Below, piece after piece: positions 38,547 through 46,781 of a stretch of 64,000 nucleotides of DNA (positions are counted from its first letter, which is position 1; every line of letters begins with the position of its first letter). This stretch comes from Azospirillum endophyticum. Lineage in GTDB: Bacteria > Pseudomonadota > Alphaproteobacteria > Azospirillales > Azospirillaceae. Position numbers and translations under genes: made by a program. Below the pieces are notes generated by a model. The model ran no database searches and was not told the DNA's origin. It worked only from the letters and a program-made list of their open reading frames with translations. Location of the stretch: contig NZ_JAENHM010000030.1 in assembly GCF_016595245.1 (NCBI RefSeq), positions 332,042 through 396,041 of the forward strand, given 5' to 3'.

Positions 38547-39635
38547 ATGAAGCGTCGTTCCTTCCTGACCTCCGCCGGTGTCGGCGTCGCCGCCAGCACC
38601 CTGGCGGCCCCGGCCATCGCGCAGAGCCAGCCGGAAATCCATTGGCGTCTGGCATCCAGCTTCCCCAAGAGCCTGGACACCATCTACGGCGCCGCCGACA
38701 CCATCGCCGCCCGCGTCGCCGCCGCCACCGACGGCAAGTTCACCATCCGCGCCTTCGCCGCCGGCGAGATCGTCCCCGGCCTGCAGGTGCTGGATGCGGT
38801 GCAGAACGGCACGGTCGAGTGCGGCCATACCGCCAGCTATTATTACGTCGGCAAGGACCCGACCTTCACCTTCGACGCGACGGTGCCCTTCGGCCTGAAC
38901 GCCCGCCAGCAGAATGCCTGGATCTACAATGGCGGCGGCATGCCCCTGCTGCGCGAGTTCTTCGACGGCTACGGCGTCGTGAACTTCCCGGCCGGCAACA
39001 CCGGCGTGCAGATGGGCGGCTGGTTCCGCAAGGAGATCAAGACCGTCGAGGATCTGAAGGGCCTGAAGTTCCGCATCGGCGGCTTCGCCGGGCAGGTTCT
39101 GGCCAAGCTCGGCACGGTGCCGCAGCAGATCGCCGGCGGCGACATCTATCCGTCGCTGGAAAAGGGCACCATCGACGCCGCCGAGTGGATCGGTCCCTAC
39201 GACGACGAGAAGCTCGGCTTCAACAAGGTCGCCAAGTACTATTACTATCCGGGCTGGTGGGAAGGCGGGCTGAACGTCTCGCTGCTGGTCAACAAGCAGC
39301 AGTGGGAACAGCTCCCCAAGCAGTACAAGGCCGTCCTGGAGGCCGCCTGCTTCGAGGCCAACCTGACCATGAACGCGAAGTATGACGCCGAGAACCCGGC
39401 GGCCCTGCGCCGTCTGGTCGCCGGCGGCGCCCTGCTCCGCCCCTTCCCGCGCGAGGTGATGGAGGCCTGCTACAAGGCCGCCACCGAACTTTATGACGAG
39501 ACGGCGAAGACCAACCCGAAATTCGCCAAGATCTACGAGCCGTGGAAGAAGTTCCGCGACGACGAGTATCTGTGGTTCCGGGTGGCCGAGAACTCCTTCG
39601 ACAACTTCGCCTTCACCGCCGGCCTGAAGCGCTGA
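38547..39635 (+). CDS. TRAP transporter solute-binding protein (DctP family, TakP-like)
   Basis: Periplasmic binding protein of 362 residues. The N-terminus MKRRSFLTSAGVGVAAS is a twin-arginine (Tat) signal with cleavage near PAIAQS. The mature part begins IHWRLASSFPKSLDTIYG, close to the alpha-keto acid binding protein TakP. The ligand-arginine region is LKGLKFRIGGFAG, followed by VPQQIAGGDIYPSLEKGTIDAAEWIGP. No dctQ or dctM membrane genes are adjacent, so its permease is elsewhere. A terminator follows. Confidence 0.88.
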   Translation: MKRRSFLTSAGVGVAASTLAAPAIAQSQPEIHWRLASSFPKSLDTIYGAADTIAARVAAATDGKFTIRAFAAGEIVPGLQVLDAVQNGTVECGHTASYYYVGKDPTFTFDATVPFGLNARQQNAWIYNGGGMPLLREFFDGYGVVNFPAGNTGVQMGGWFRKEIKTVEDLKGLKFRIGGFAGQVLAKLGTVPQQIAGGDIYPSLEKGTIDAAEWIGPYDDEKLGFNKVAKYYYYPGWWEGGLNVSLLVNKQQWEQLPKQYKAVLEAACFEANLTMNAKYDAENPAALRRLVAGGALLRPFPREVMEACYKAATELYDETAKTNPKFAKIYEPWKKFRDDEYLWFRVAENSFDNFAFTAGLKR

Positions 39636-39655
39636 CGGCAGGAAGTCGAGATCGC

Positions 39656-39695
39656 AAACCCCCGCGTCCCGCTCCGGATGCGGGGGTTTTCTTTT
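39656..39695 (+). terminator. Terminator after the TRAP binding protein gene
   Basis: AAACCCCCGC (39656-39665) pairs with GCGGGGGTTT (39680-39689), followed by TCTTTT. A textbook intrinsic terminator 20 bases after the stop; the A-rich left arm lets it work in both directions. Confidence 0.9.
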
Positions 39696-39710
39696 CCAGG
39701 CCTATTCTTT

Positions 39711-40154
39711 TCAGTCCGGACGGCCGGGCGCCAGCAGGTTGGCGATCATGGTCTGAACCACCTCGTCCTTCTGGTTGAAGGTGGTGGTCTTCACCCGCAG
39801 GATGCCCTGGTCGGGCCGTTTGGCCGAACGCCGGGCCTCAAGTATCTCCATCTCGATGCGCAGCAGGTCGCCGGGGCGGGTCGGGCGCGGCCAGCTGATC
39901 TGATCGACCCCCATGCCGATATAGCCGCCGGCCAGTTCGGCGTCGCTGCCGACGATCATGCGCATGGTCAGTCCGGCCGTGTGCCAGCCGCTGGCCGCCA
40001 ATCCGCGGAACAGCGTGTTCTTCGCAGCATCCGGATCAAGATGGAAGGGTTGCGGGTCGAACTTCTCGGCATAGGCGACGATCTCCACCGCCTCGACCGT
40101 CAGCGATCCGCCGGTGAAGCGGTCGCCCACCGCAACGTCCTCGAAATAGCGCAT
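39711..40154 (-). CDS. MaoC-like acyl dehydratase
   Basis: A 147-residue hot-dog-fold protein. The hydratase signature is YAEKFDPQPFHLDPDAAKNT, with the Asp/His pair of (R)-specific hydratases, followed by GLAASGWHTAGLTMRMI. Acts on acyl-CoA substrates by family; substrate unknown. Divergent from a TetR regulator gene with a long symmetric operator between them, so control by that regulator is likely. Confidence 0.87.
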   Translation of the reverse strand: MRYFEDVAVGDRFTGGSLTVEAVEIVAYAEKFDPQPFHLDPDAAKNTLFRGLAASGWHTAGLTMRMIVGSDAELAGGYIGMGVDQISWPRPTRPGDLLRIEMEILEARRSAKRPDQGILRVKTTTFNQKDEVVQTMIANLLAPGRPD

Positions 40155-40201
40155 CCCCCGGAACTCCGTTCATCATGGTGGTCAGGTCGGGACCGGCCTG
40201 T

Positions 40202-40254
40202 AATGATACAGACCTGTCTCTTCGTTGCGATGGTAGAGACGGGTCTGTATCATT
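40202..40254. promoter_or_regulatory. Inverted-repeat operator between the maoC-like and tetR-like genes
   Basis: Two 19-base arms (40202-40220 and 40236-40254) are reverse complements with one mismatch. Each arm contains its own AGACNNGTCT palindrome, their centres 27 bp apart. This is the form expected of a TetR-family regulator with two dimer sites over divergent promoters. Binding is inferred. Confidence 0.6.
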
Positions 40255-40301
40255 GTCAATGCCGGGCTTGGACCCGGCCGTTCGGAGCGGATGGAATCGG
40301 C

Positions 40302-40958
40302 ATGGCGGAGATTGGGGCGGAGATTGGGGCGGAGCTTGGGGCGGAGCTTGGGGCGGAGCTTGGAAATTCCGGGGCGGCGCGCGCAAGGAAGCCGGCGCGC
40401 GACCGGATTCTCGACACCGCGGCGGAGCTGTTCTACCGCGAGGGCATCCGCGCGGTGGGCATCGACACCATCATCGCCCAGTCCGGCGTCGCGAAGATGA
40501 GCCTGTATCGGAACTTCACGTCGAAGGACGACCTGGTCTGCGCTTACCTGGAACGCAGCATGGCCCAGCATGCCGCCTGGTGGGACCGGGTGATCGCCCG
40601 CTGTCCCGGCGATCCGCGCGCCCAGATGAAGGCGCTGTTCACGGCGCTCGGCCACTGGATCGACCACCCGAAATTCCAGGGCTGCCCCTTCACCACCGCC
40701 GCGGCCGAACTGCGCGATCCTGCCAATCCCGCCCGGGCGCTGGCATTGGACCATAAGCGCATGGTCCGGGACCGCCTGCACGGGCTGGCCGAGGCGGCCC
40801 GTGCCGACGATCCGGACCGGCTATGCGCGCAGTTGCAGTTGCTGATGGAGGGCGCCTACGCCGCCGGACGCGCGCTGGATCTGGGACCGGGAAACGAGGC
40901 GGTGGCCAGCGCGGCGGCGGCGTTGATCGATGCGGCTTGCGGAGGCATGCGGGATTAG
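40302..40958 (+). CDS. TetR-family transcriptional regulator with repetitive N-terminus
   Basis: A 218-residue repressor. After an unusual leader encoded by a tandem 12-base repeat (units EIGA and ELGA, residues 3-20) comes the helix-turn-helix domain ARDRILDTAAELFYREG, then AVGIDTIIAQSGVAKMSLYRNFTSKDDLV. The C-terminal ligand-binding domain contains a cysteine in FQGCPFTTAAAEL. It is divergent from the MaoC-like gene across a symmetric operator. The ATG at 40302 has only a modest ribosome-binding site, and the true start could lie after the repeat. Confidence 0.88.
   Translation: MAEIGAEIGAELGAELGAELGNSGAARARKPARDRILDTAAELFYREGIRAVGIDTIIAQSGVAKMSLYRNFTSKDDLVCAYLERSMAQHAAWWDRVIARCPGDPRAQMKALFTALGHWIDHPKFQGCPFTTAAAELRDPANPARALALDHKRMVRDRLHGLAEAARADDPDRLCAQLQLLMEGAYAAGRALDLGPGNEAVASAAAALIDAACGGMRD
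40305..40363 (+). repeat. Tandem 12-base repeat inside the tetR-like gene
   Basis: Five consecutive copies (the last one base short) of GCGGAG(A/C)TTGGG; the first two have ATT and the last three CTT. The unit is a multiple of three, so copy-number changes keep the frame. Confidence 0.9.
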
Positions 40959-41043
40959 GGGGAGACCGCTTCCTGCAACCACGTCGAACGTAATAAATGC
41001 CGCAGGTCGACCCTGCGGCATTTGATCCATGGCATGCGGTGGA

Positions 41044-41370
41044 TTAGTCGGCGCCGACCCTGTCGCGGACGGGTTGTCCGGGCCGATAGTCCTGCAGGCG
41101 GGTGGCGCGCAGACCGCGCATGCCGTGGCTGTCGATCAGCCGCTGCCAGGACAGGAATTCCTCGACCGACAGCGTATAGCGGCGGCACGCCTCTTCCAGG
41201 CTTATCAGGCCCGAACGGACGCCGGCGACCACTTCCGCCTTGCGGCGCATCACCCAACGCTTCGTGTCGGGCGGAGGGAGATCGTCTTCGGTCATGGGAC
41301 GTCCCTCGGGACCAATGACCGATGCACCGGCTGCAGAGTCGTCGCCGATGTCGAGTTCTATGAGTGCCAT
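41044..41370 (-). CDS. sciP: CtrA inhibitor SciP (DUF1153)
   Basis: A 108-residue helix-turn-helix protein. In Caulobacter SciP binds DNA-bound CtrA and prevents activation of CtrA promoters in G1 cells. The conserved core is RWVMRRKAEVVAGVRSGLIS, then EEACRRYTLSVEEFLSWQ. The first ~35 residues are variable and acidic. The ATG at 41370 follows GGAGCG. A near-consensus CtrA box lies 64-80 bases upstream, consistent with feedback control. Confidence 0.92.
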   Translation of the reverse strand: MALIELDIGDDSAAGASVIGPEGRPMTEDDLPPPDTKRWVMRRKAEVVAGVRSGLISLEEACRRYTLSVEEFLSWQRLIDSHGMRGLRATRLQDYRPGQPVRDRVGAD

Positions 41371-41433
41371 GCGCGGACGCTCCAACCCAAAACTGCGGAT
41401 TCCACGATTTCGGGGTACTTTAGGCGCCGGCAC

Positions 41434-41450
41434 TTAACAAATGCCTAAAC
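41434..41450 (-). promoter_or_regulatory. CtrA-type box upstream of sciP
   Basis: On the plus strand the sequence reads TTAA, seven bases, CTAAAC: one mismatch from TTAA-N7-TTAA. It is in the only intergenic region serving sciP. Caulobacter sciP is CtrA-activated, which supports the assignment. Confidence 0.5.
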
Positions 41451-41561
41451 GAAAGGATTAACTTTTTATCGGGTGGTAATCGCTTCCCCGAACGGACGGG
41501 ATGGTTGCGGCACCCCGCCCGGCACGCGGGCCGACAGCTCGTCCGTCCGACGAACCCCCGA

Positions 41562-42311
41562 TCAATACACGGTGGTCAGCTTTGACAGAGGGACTTCGCT
41601 GGCGCCGATGTTCAGCACCGTCTCGCCGTCCTTGTTGTTGCCGATACCGGCCACGGTGCCGAAGGTGTAGGTGGTGGTCTTGATGGTGTCGTTCTTGTTC
41701 TCCGCCACCGGGGCGACGTTCATGCGATAGGTGCCGGGCTGGACCGCGCGGCCGTCGTTGTCCTTGAAGTCCCAGTTGACCGTATGCTTGGTGCCGGCGG
41801 TGGTCTCGCCGGGCATCGAGCGGATGATGTTGCCCTTGTCGTCGAGGATGTCGACGCGCACCGACTTGGCCGACGTCGCCAGCTCGTAGCCCAGCGGGGC
41901 CTGGGTCATCCCCTGCGTGTATTGGAAATTGTCGCCCTCGAAGGCGACCATGCGGCCGAGATAGGCGAGGTTGGTGGAGGCGGTGCCGGCGGACTGCAAC
42001 TGCACCAGCTTGTCCAGGCGGCTGTTGGTGCCGATGTTCTGCTCGACGTTGGCAAAGTCGACCAGCTGCTTGGTCATGTCGTTGGTGTCGAGCGGCTTCA
42101 GCGGGTCCTGGTTCTTCATCTGCGTGGTCAGCATGGTGAGGAACGTCTGGAAGTTGTCGCCCAGTCCCTTGGTCGCCGATGCCGTCTTGTCGGCGTCGGT
42201 CTGGGGGGTCTTGCTGGTTTCGGACGTCGTCTTCGACCCGGTGGACTTGCCGCCCGAATAGGTGCCGTACTGGTTCAGGGTCAGGCCGGTTGTGGTGTCC
42301 GTGGTGGTCAT
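41562..42311 (-). CDS. flgD: Flagellar hook assembly (capping) protein FlgD
   Basis: Scaffold for polymerising hook subunits; secreted and removed later. Of 249 residues, the N-terminal region includes FLTMLTTQMKNQDPLKPLDTND, the FlgD hallmark, followed by FANVEQNIGTNSRLDKL. The C-terminal half has the FlgD Tudor/Ig-like domains, with GENTVNWDFK-like HTVNWDFKDNDGRAVQPG. Follows fliK on the same strand by 78 bases. Confidence 0.95.
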   Translation of the reverse strand: MTTTDTTTGLTLNQYGTYSGGKSTGSKTTSETSKTPQTDADKTASATKGLGDNFQTFLTMLTTQMKNQDPLKPLDTNDMTKQLVDFANVEQNIGTNSRLDKLVQLQSAGTASTNLAYLGRMVAFEGDNFQYTQGMTQAPLGYELATSAKSVRVDILDDKGNIIRSMPGETTAGTKHTVNWDFKDNDGRAVQPGTYRMNVAPVAENKNDTIKTTTYTFGTVAGIGNNKDGETVLNIGASEVPLSKLTTVY

Positions 42312-42389
42312 GGCGGTCGTCCTTCTTGGCCTTTCCGGCCGGTATTCCGAATGCGGCGAGTGGGCCGCGGGCGTGTCAGGGATGGGTCG

Positions 42390-44228
42390 TCAGGCGCGGA
42401 TGTCGACGCGCCCGTTGCCGAGCGTCGCGGTGTAGACGGCACCGTCGGCCGCGTCATCGTCGCCGTCACCGCCGAAGCCGCGACCGCGCCGACCCGATCC
42501 GTTTCCCTTGCCGTCGCCCCGGCCGTCGCCTGCGAAGGGGTTGCCTTCGCCGCGCAGGCTGAAGTTCAGGCTGTTGGCGTCCGTCTGCAACCCGGCGTCT
42601 TGCAAGGCTCGTTCCAAGCTGCGGCTGTCGCGCTGCAGAAGTTCGAGCGTCTGCGCCTTTTCCACCGCGACCATCGCGTTGACCCGGCCATCGGCAGCGA
42701 TGTCCAGCTTGATGTCGATTCGGCCCAGCTCGGCCGGATGCAGGTTGATGGTGAACTGGTCGACCTCGTCGCCGACATTCTTCTTGATGTGGACGGCGAT
42801 CTGGTCATGCACGCCCATCGGCATGCCGGCGCCGCGCGACGGACGGAGCGTTGCGGCGGCTTGGGGCTGATCGATGCCGGGAAGGCTGGAATGGATATTT
42901 TCCATCGCCGCAAGCGCCGGGTGGAGGTGCGGGCTGGCGGCGGAAGTGCCGGACGCACCGGCACCGCCGGCCCCTTCGACGCTCTCCAGCGTCTTCGCCG
43001 CTCCACCGGCCGCGGCGGTCGCGATGGCTTCCGCCGCCTTCGCCACGGGTGCAGCGACCGGGATCGGCGGCTGCGGCAATGCCGGGGCCTGAGGCTGGGC
43101 ATCGTTCCGGTTGCCGCCCTCGGTCTCGGCATGCTTGCTGTTCGCCTTGGCCTCGCCCGTCTTCGCCTTGGCGGCGGCCAGCAGATCGGCGAAGCGGTCG
43201 GGCAGGGCGGCGTCTTCGTCGGTCGGCAGGGCTTCGGCGCCGGCATCGGCCTGGGCCGTATCCGCCGCCTGGGTGGCATCGCCGGACTTGCCCGCAGGCT
43301 TCGCGGCTTCGCCGGCCGCGGCGGCGGCCCCGGCCGGTCCGCCTGCCACTGGGCCGGCCGCGGCGGCCTGTGCCTGCGCAAGCTGGGCCGCGGGATCGAG
43401 GGCGCCGGCCACGCCGTTCCCGGCGGCTCCGGAGGACGCGGCGGCATCGCCGCCGCCGCCCGTCGTGTCGGCGGCATCCTTGGCCGCCTGTGCGACCGGC
43501 ATCAGGCCGGCGAGGATCAGGTCGCTGGACTGCGGCAGCGGCTGCGGGGGAAGCGGCTGGGCAACGGGCAGGGGCTGGTCGGCGGGCTGGGCCGTGGCTT
43601 GGTCTTGGGCACCGGCATCCTCGACGGTCCGGTCGCCGTCGCTGGCGGCCTCGGTGGATGCGGTACCGGCATCTTCGGACGATGCGGCGGCCGTATCGGC
43701 ATCCGCGGTCCCGGATCCGTCCGTCTTCGCCGCAGCAGTCTTGGCGGCGCCTGCCTTGGCGCCATCTGTCCTGGCTCCTTCGGCTTTGGCTCCGTCGGTC
43801 TTGGACGGCTCCTTCGGGTTTTCGGTTTTGGCCGGCCGGCGGTCGTCATGCTCCGCCCGGACGGTGCGGTCGCTGCCGTCGGTCGCGGCGGCCTTCGGTT
43901 CCGGTGGTCGGGCGGCGTCGGCCGGCCGGCTTGGCAGGGGAGGCCTGTCGCGGTTCAGGTCGGGCTTCGGCTCGGCGCGCACCGGCTGCCTGCGCCGAGC
44001 CTCCGCCGCCTGGGCGTCGCGGGCCTCCCTGGCGTCCTTGGCGGCATCCTTGGCTGAGTCGCGGGCCGCATCGGCGGCCTGCTCGCGCTTGCGCGCGGCG
44101 GCATCGGCCAGCATACGGTCCATCATCTTGGAGAACAGGTCGTTGTTCGTCGTCGTGCCCTGGGTCTGCTGGGACTGGGCGAGGCCGTCGAACAAGGATG
44201 CGGCGCTGTTGTTCGATTGGACTTCCAT
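42390..44228 (-). CDS. fliK: Flagellar hook-length control protein FliK
   Basis: Secreted ruler that switches export specificity when the hook is complete. A 612-residue protein: a long low-complexity Ala/Asp/Lys/Pro-rich N-terminal and central region (the ruler) and a conserved C-terminal domain (about 490-600) with FTINLHPAELGRIDIKLDI and LELLQRDSRSLERALQDAG. ATG 44228 is chosen because GAGAGG precedes it. A sigma-54 type promoter lies 53 bases upstream. First gene of fliK-flgD. Confidence 0.92.
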   Translation of the reverse strand: MEVQSNNSAASLFDGLAQSQQTQGTTTNNDLFSKMMDRMLADAAARKREQAADAARDSAKDAAKDAREARDAQAAEARRRQPVRAEPKPDLNRDRPPLPSRPADAARPPEPKAAATDGSDRTVRAEHDDRRPAKTENPKEPSKTDGAKAEGARTDGAKAGAAKTAAAKTDGSGTADADTAAASSEDAGTASTEAASDGDRTVEDAGAQDQATAQPADQPLPVAQPLPPQPLPQSSDLILAGLMPVAQAAKDAADTTGGGGDAAASSGAAGNGVAGALDPAAQLAQAQAAAAGPVAGGPAGAAAAAGEAAKPAGKSGDATQAADTAQADAGAEALPTDEDAALPDRFADLLAAAKAKTGEAKANSKHAETEGGNRNDAQPQAPALPQPPIPVAAPVAKAAEAIATAAAGGAAKTLESVEGAGGAGASGTSAASPHLHPALAAMENIHSSLPGIDQPQAAATLRPSRGAGMPMGVHDQIAVHIKKNVGDEVDQFTINLHPAELGRIDIKLDIAADGRVNAMVAVEKAQTLELLQRDSRSLERALQDAGLQTDANSLNFSLRGEGNPFAGDGRGDGKGNGSGRRGRGFGGDGDDDAADGAVYTATLGNGRVDIRA

Positions 44229-44280
44229 GGACGGCCTCTCAGGGACGGTGGAACGCACCGACGATGATGCGGGGCGAGCA

Positions 44281-44297
44281 ATGCAACCGGCGGGCCA
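44281..44297 (-). promoter_or_regulatory. Sigma-54 promoter of fliK-flgD
   Basis: On the minus strand TGGCCCG-N4-TTGCAT matches the -24/-12 consensus with a single change in the -24 box. The GG and GC are ten bases apart as required. It is 53 bases from the fliK start, and late flagellar genes in alphaproteobacteria use this sigma factor. Confidence 0.65.
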
Positions 44298-44427
44298 ACC
44301 TCAGCTCCTTCTCACCGGCGCCTTGATGCGGACCAAGGCGGCAGATCGCGCCCGTCGACTTCGAACAGGCCGGCAAATTCCGCCGGGTGCAGGGCCGTTC
44401 TTGCCGCAGCGGCCGGTTCCGGAACGG

Positions 44428-44454
44428 AAAAAGCCGCCCCGATGACGAGGCGGC
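44428..44454 (-). terminator. Terminator after the flgI-flgJ-flgN-like operon
   Basis: On the minus strand GCCGCC and GGCGGC pair (extended by a few bases) and are followed by TTTTT. It separates the flgI operon from fliK-flgD, each of which has its own sigma-54 promoter. Confidence 0.85.
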
Positions 44455-44505
44455 ATTGCATGGCTCTCGGATCCCGGCCCAGAGGGCCGTTCTCGAAGCG
44501 TCGGT

Positions 44506-45015
44506 TCAAAGCCGGGTGTTCAGGGCCGCCGAGGTCCGCGGCCCGCTGGGCGGCGGGGAATAGCCGCGTCCACCGCCCATATGCGCGGCATAGGCGGTGG
44601 ACGGCGCCTTCTGCTGCCGGGTGATGACGCCGACGACGGTATCGACCATCACCTTCTGCGCCTCGCTGCCGACCCGCAGGGCCTCGGCATTGTCGGCGGT
44701 CGCGGCGTAGAGCTTGGCCGTCGCCTCCTTCAACGCCGACTTCATCTCTGCGGGCAGGCCGATCAGGCCCTCGCGGTCGACGCGCAGCAGGCGGGAAATC
44801 TCCTCATAGACCAGCGTCATCGGCTGCTTGTCCCTGACGATCTGCGCCAGTTCCTTGGCCGGGCGGCGGGCGCGGACGGCGGCGGCCTCGCGTTCCAGCA
44901 GCCCGGTCAGTCGGCCCATCAGTTCGATCAGCGCTCCGGCGCGCTCCTGGGCGTTCTTCGGCAGGTTGGCAGCCGGTTTGGCGGCTTGGGGGAAGCGGAC
45001 GTCGACCTTATCCAT
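44506..45015 (-). CDS. FlgN-like flagellar chaperone
   Basis: A 169-residue, largely helical protein. The segment LIELMGRLTGLLEREAAAVR, followed by KELAQIVRDKQPMTLVYEE, resembles the heptad-rich FlgN family, export chaperones for hook-filament junction proteins. The C-terminus is Pro/Gly-rich. The assignment rests on this pattern and on position directly after flgJ, which it overlaps by eight bases. Could also be an unrelated flagellar accessory protein. Confidence 0.65.
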   Translation of the reverse strand: MDKVDVRFPQAAKPAANLPKNAQERAGALIELMGRLTGLLEREAAAVRARRPAKELAQIVRDKQPMTLVYEEISRLLRVDREGLIGLPAEMKSALKEATAKLYAATADNAEALRVGSEAQKVMVDTVVGVITRQQKAPSTAYAAHMGGGRGYSPPPSGPRTSAALNTRL

Positions 45016-45397
45016 GGCTGGCCTCCTGGGCACGAAGAAGCTCGTCGTAAACCTGCTTGGCGATGCCGAAGCCACCGCGCTGGGTGATCTGCTTGCCGAA
45101 CTGCTCGACCAGCATCGGCCGGAACATTTCCTCGCCGCGCCCGCCGCCGAAGGTCTCGTCGGTCTCGATCCCTTCGAACATCGGGCCCAGCATCTGCGAC
45201 ACGAACTGGCTTTCGAATTCCCCGGCCGATTTGCGCAGCTGGGAAAGCTTTGCCGGGTCGGCCTTTGCCTCCAGGTCGGAAATCCTTGCCAGGGTGCGCA
45301 CGCCGTATCCGGCGGCCTGGGCGCGCTCGACCAGCGAGGAGACCGGCGAGGGGGGGCGCTGGGCCGAAGCGGTCGAAAGGGCGGGGCTCATGGTCAT
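45008..45397 (-). CDS. flgJ: Rod-binding protein FlgJ (N-terminal domain only)
   Basis: A 129-residue rod-cap protein. The conserved part is KSAGEFESQFVSQMLGPMFEGI, then GRGEEMFRPMLVEQFGKQI, the N-terminal domain of enteric FlgJ. The muramidase domain is absent, as in most alphaproteobacteria; a separate peptidoglycan hydrolase must open the wall. It overlaps the stop of flgI by one base and the following flgN-like gene. Confidence 0.9.
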   Translation of the reverse strand: MTMSPALSTASAQRPPSPVSSLVERAQAAGYGVRTLARISDLEAKADPAKLSQLRKSAGEFESQFVSQMLGPMFEGIETDETFGGGRGEEMFRPMLVEQFGKQITQRGGFGIAKQVYDELLRAQEASHG

Positions 45398-46551
45398 CAG
45401 ATCACCTCGATCTCGGCTTGCAGGGCGCCGGCGGCCTTGACCGACTGGAGAATGGCGATCATGTCCCGCGGTCCCACCCCGAGCGCATTCAAGGATTGTA
45501 CCAACTCCTGCAAGGTGACCCCGGAATTCATCACGGCGAGACGGTTGTTGGACTGGTCGTCGACCTGGATGTCGGTGCGCGGCACCACCGCGGTCTGGCC
45601 CTGGCTGAAGGGGCCGGGCTGGCTGACCTGCGGGGTTTCGGTGATGCGGATGGTCAGGTTGCCCTGGGCGATCGCGACGGTGGAGATGCGGACGTTCTCG
45701 CCCATCACGATGACGCCGGACTTCTCGTCCACCACCACGCGGGCGACCTGATCGGGGGTGATGCGGAGCTGTTCGATCTCCGTCACCAGACCCACCACGT
45801 CGCCGCGGCGCGATTCCGGCACGTTGATCAGGACGGAGGCCGGGTCGGTCGCCTGGGCGCGGTTGCCGCGCAGCTGGATGTTGATGGCGGTCGCCACCCG
45901 CTGGGCGGTGGTGAAGTCGGGATTGCGCAAGGACAGGCGCAGCACCGGCAGCTCGGCCAGCGAGAACTGGATTTCCCGCTCGACGATGGCGCCGGAGGAG
46001 ATGCGCCCGGAGGTCGGGACGCCGCGGGTCACGCTGGCGCCCTGGCCCTGGGCGGTGAAGCCCGACACCGCGATTGGCCCCTGCGCCACCGCATAGACCT
46101 CGCCGTCGGCGCCCATCATCGGGGTGACCAGCAGGGTGCCGCCCAGCAGGCTCTTGCTGTCGCCCATCGCCGACACGGTGACGTCGATGCGGGTGCCCTG
46201 CGCGGCATAGGCGCCGAGCGTCGCCGTCACCATCACCGCCGCCACGTTCTTGGTGCGCAGGTTGGTGCCGCGGGTGTTGACGCCCATCCGTTCCAGCATG
46301 CCGGTCAGGCTCTGTTCGGTGAAGGGCGAGTTGTTCAGGCTGTCGCCGGTGCCGTTCAGGCCCACCACGAGCCCGTAGCCGATCAGCATGTTGTCGCGCA
46401 CGCCCTCGACATCGACGATGTCCTTGATGCGGGCGGACGCGGCCAGCGCCGGTGCGGCCGGAACGCCGAACGCCAGCAGGGCGGTCAGCACGGCGGTCAG
46501 CACCGCCAGGGCGGCACGGCGGCGCGGAAGGCGAAAGGCGGTGGGGATCAT
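45397..46551 (-). CDS. flgI: Flagellar P-ring protein FlgI
   Basis: Periplasmic ring protein around the rod. A 384-residue precursor with a signal peptide (RRRAALAVLTAVLTALLAFG, cleavage near PALAAS). Hallmarks are RIKDIVDVEGVRDNMLIGYG, GTGDS, SLLGGTLLVTPMMGADGEVYAVAQG and the C-terminal LNALGVGPRDMIAILQSVKAAGAL. ATG 46551 follows AGGAGTG. Transcribed from a sigma-54 type promoter and divergent from fliX, the same arrangement as in Caulobacter. Confidence 0.95.
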   Translation of the reverse strand: MIPTAFRLPRRRAALAVLTAVLTALLAFGVPAAPALAASARIKDIVDVEGVRDNMLIGYGLVVGLNGTGDSLNNSPFTEQSLTGMLERMGVNTRGTNLRTKNVAAVMVTATLGAYAAQGTRIDVTVSAMGDSKSLLGGTLLVTPMMGADGEVYAVAQGPIAVSGFTAQGQGASVTRGVPTSGRISSGAIVEREIQFSLAELPVLRLSLRNPDFTTAQRVATAINIQLRGNRAQATDPASVLINVPESRRGDVVGLVTEIEQLRITPDQVARVVVDEKSGVIVMGENVRISTVAIAQGNLTIRITETPQVSQPGPFSQGQTAVVPRTDIQVDDQSNNRLAVMNSGVTLQELVQSLNALGVGPRDMIAILQSVKAAGALQAEIEVI

Positions 46552-46585
46552 GACGCGGACACTCCTGAACTCGTGCCCGTCCCTA

Positions 46586-46601
46586 TACAAACAGCGTGCC
46601 A
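46586..46601 (-). promoter_or_regulatory. Sigma-54 promoter of flgI
   Basis: On the minus strand TGGCACG-N4-TTGTA: the -24 box is perfect and the -12 box deviates at one base (GT for GC). It lies 35 bases upstream of the flgI start, in the flgI-fliX intergenic region. Confidence 0.6.
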
Positions 46602-46781
46602 GACGTCATGGATGGCGGGTTTCCTTGCTCGCCCTGAAAAACGCCCGCGATATGGCGCGTTTCGGTCACAGCCGGGCGGCAATTTTTGCCCGATTGCGGC
46701 AAGGCTTGACCGGATGTTAAGGTTGATCCATCTAAGGTGTGCGCGTTTACGCATCCTTTACTGCAAACGGTTGCACGGATC

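Noticed and set aside
40305..40363. Tandem repeats considered as a CRISPR-like array
   Set aside because: The units are 12 bases, contiguous without spacers, and lie inside a coding frame. No CRISPR array or cas gene was seen anywhere in the window.
46700..46781. CtrA-type box upstream of fliX
   Set aside because: TTAA and CTAA occur, but 11 bases apart instead of seven, so the spacing does not fit.
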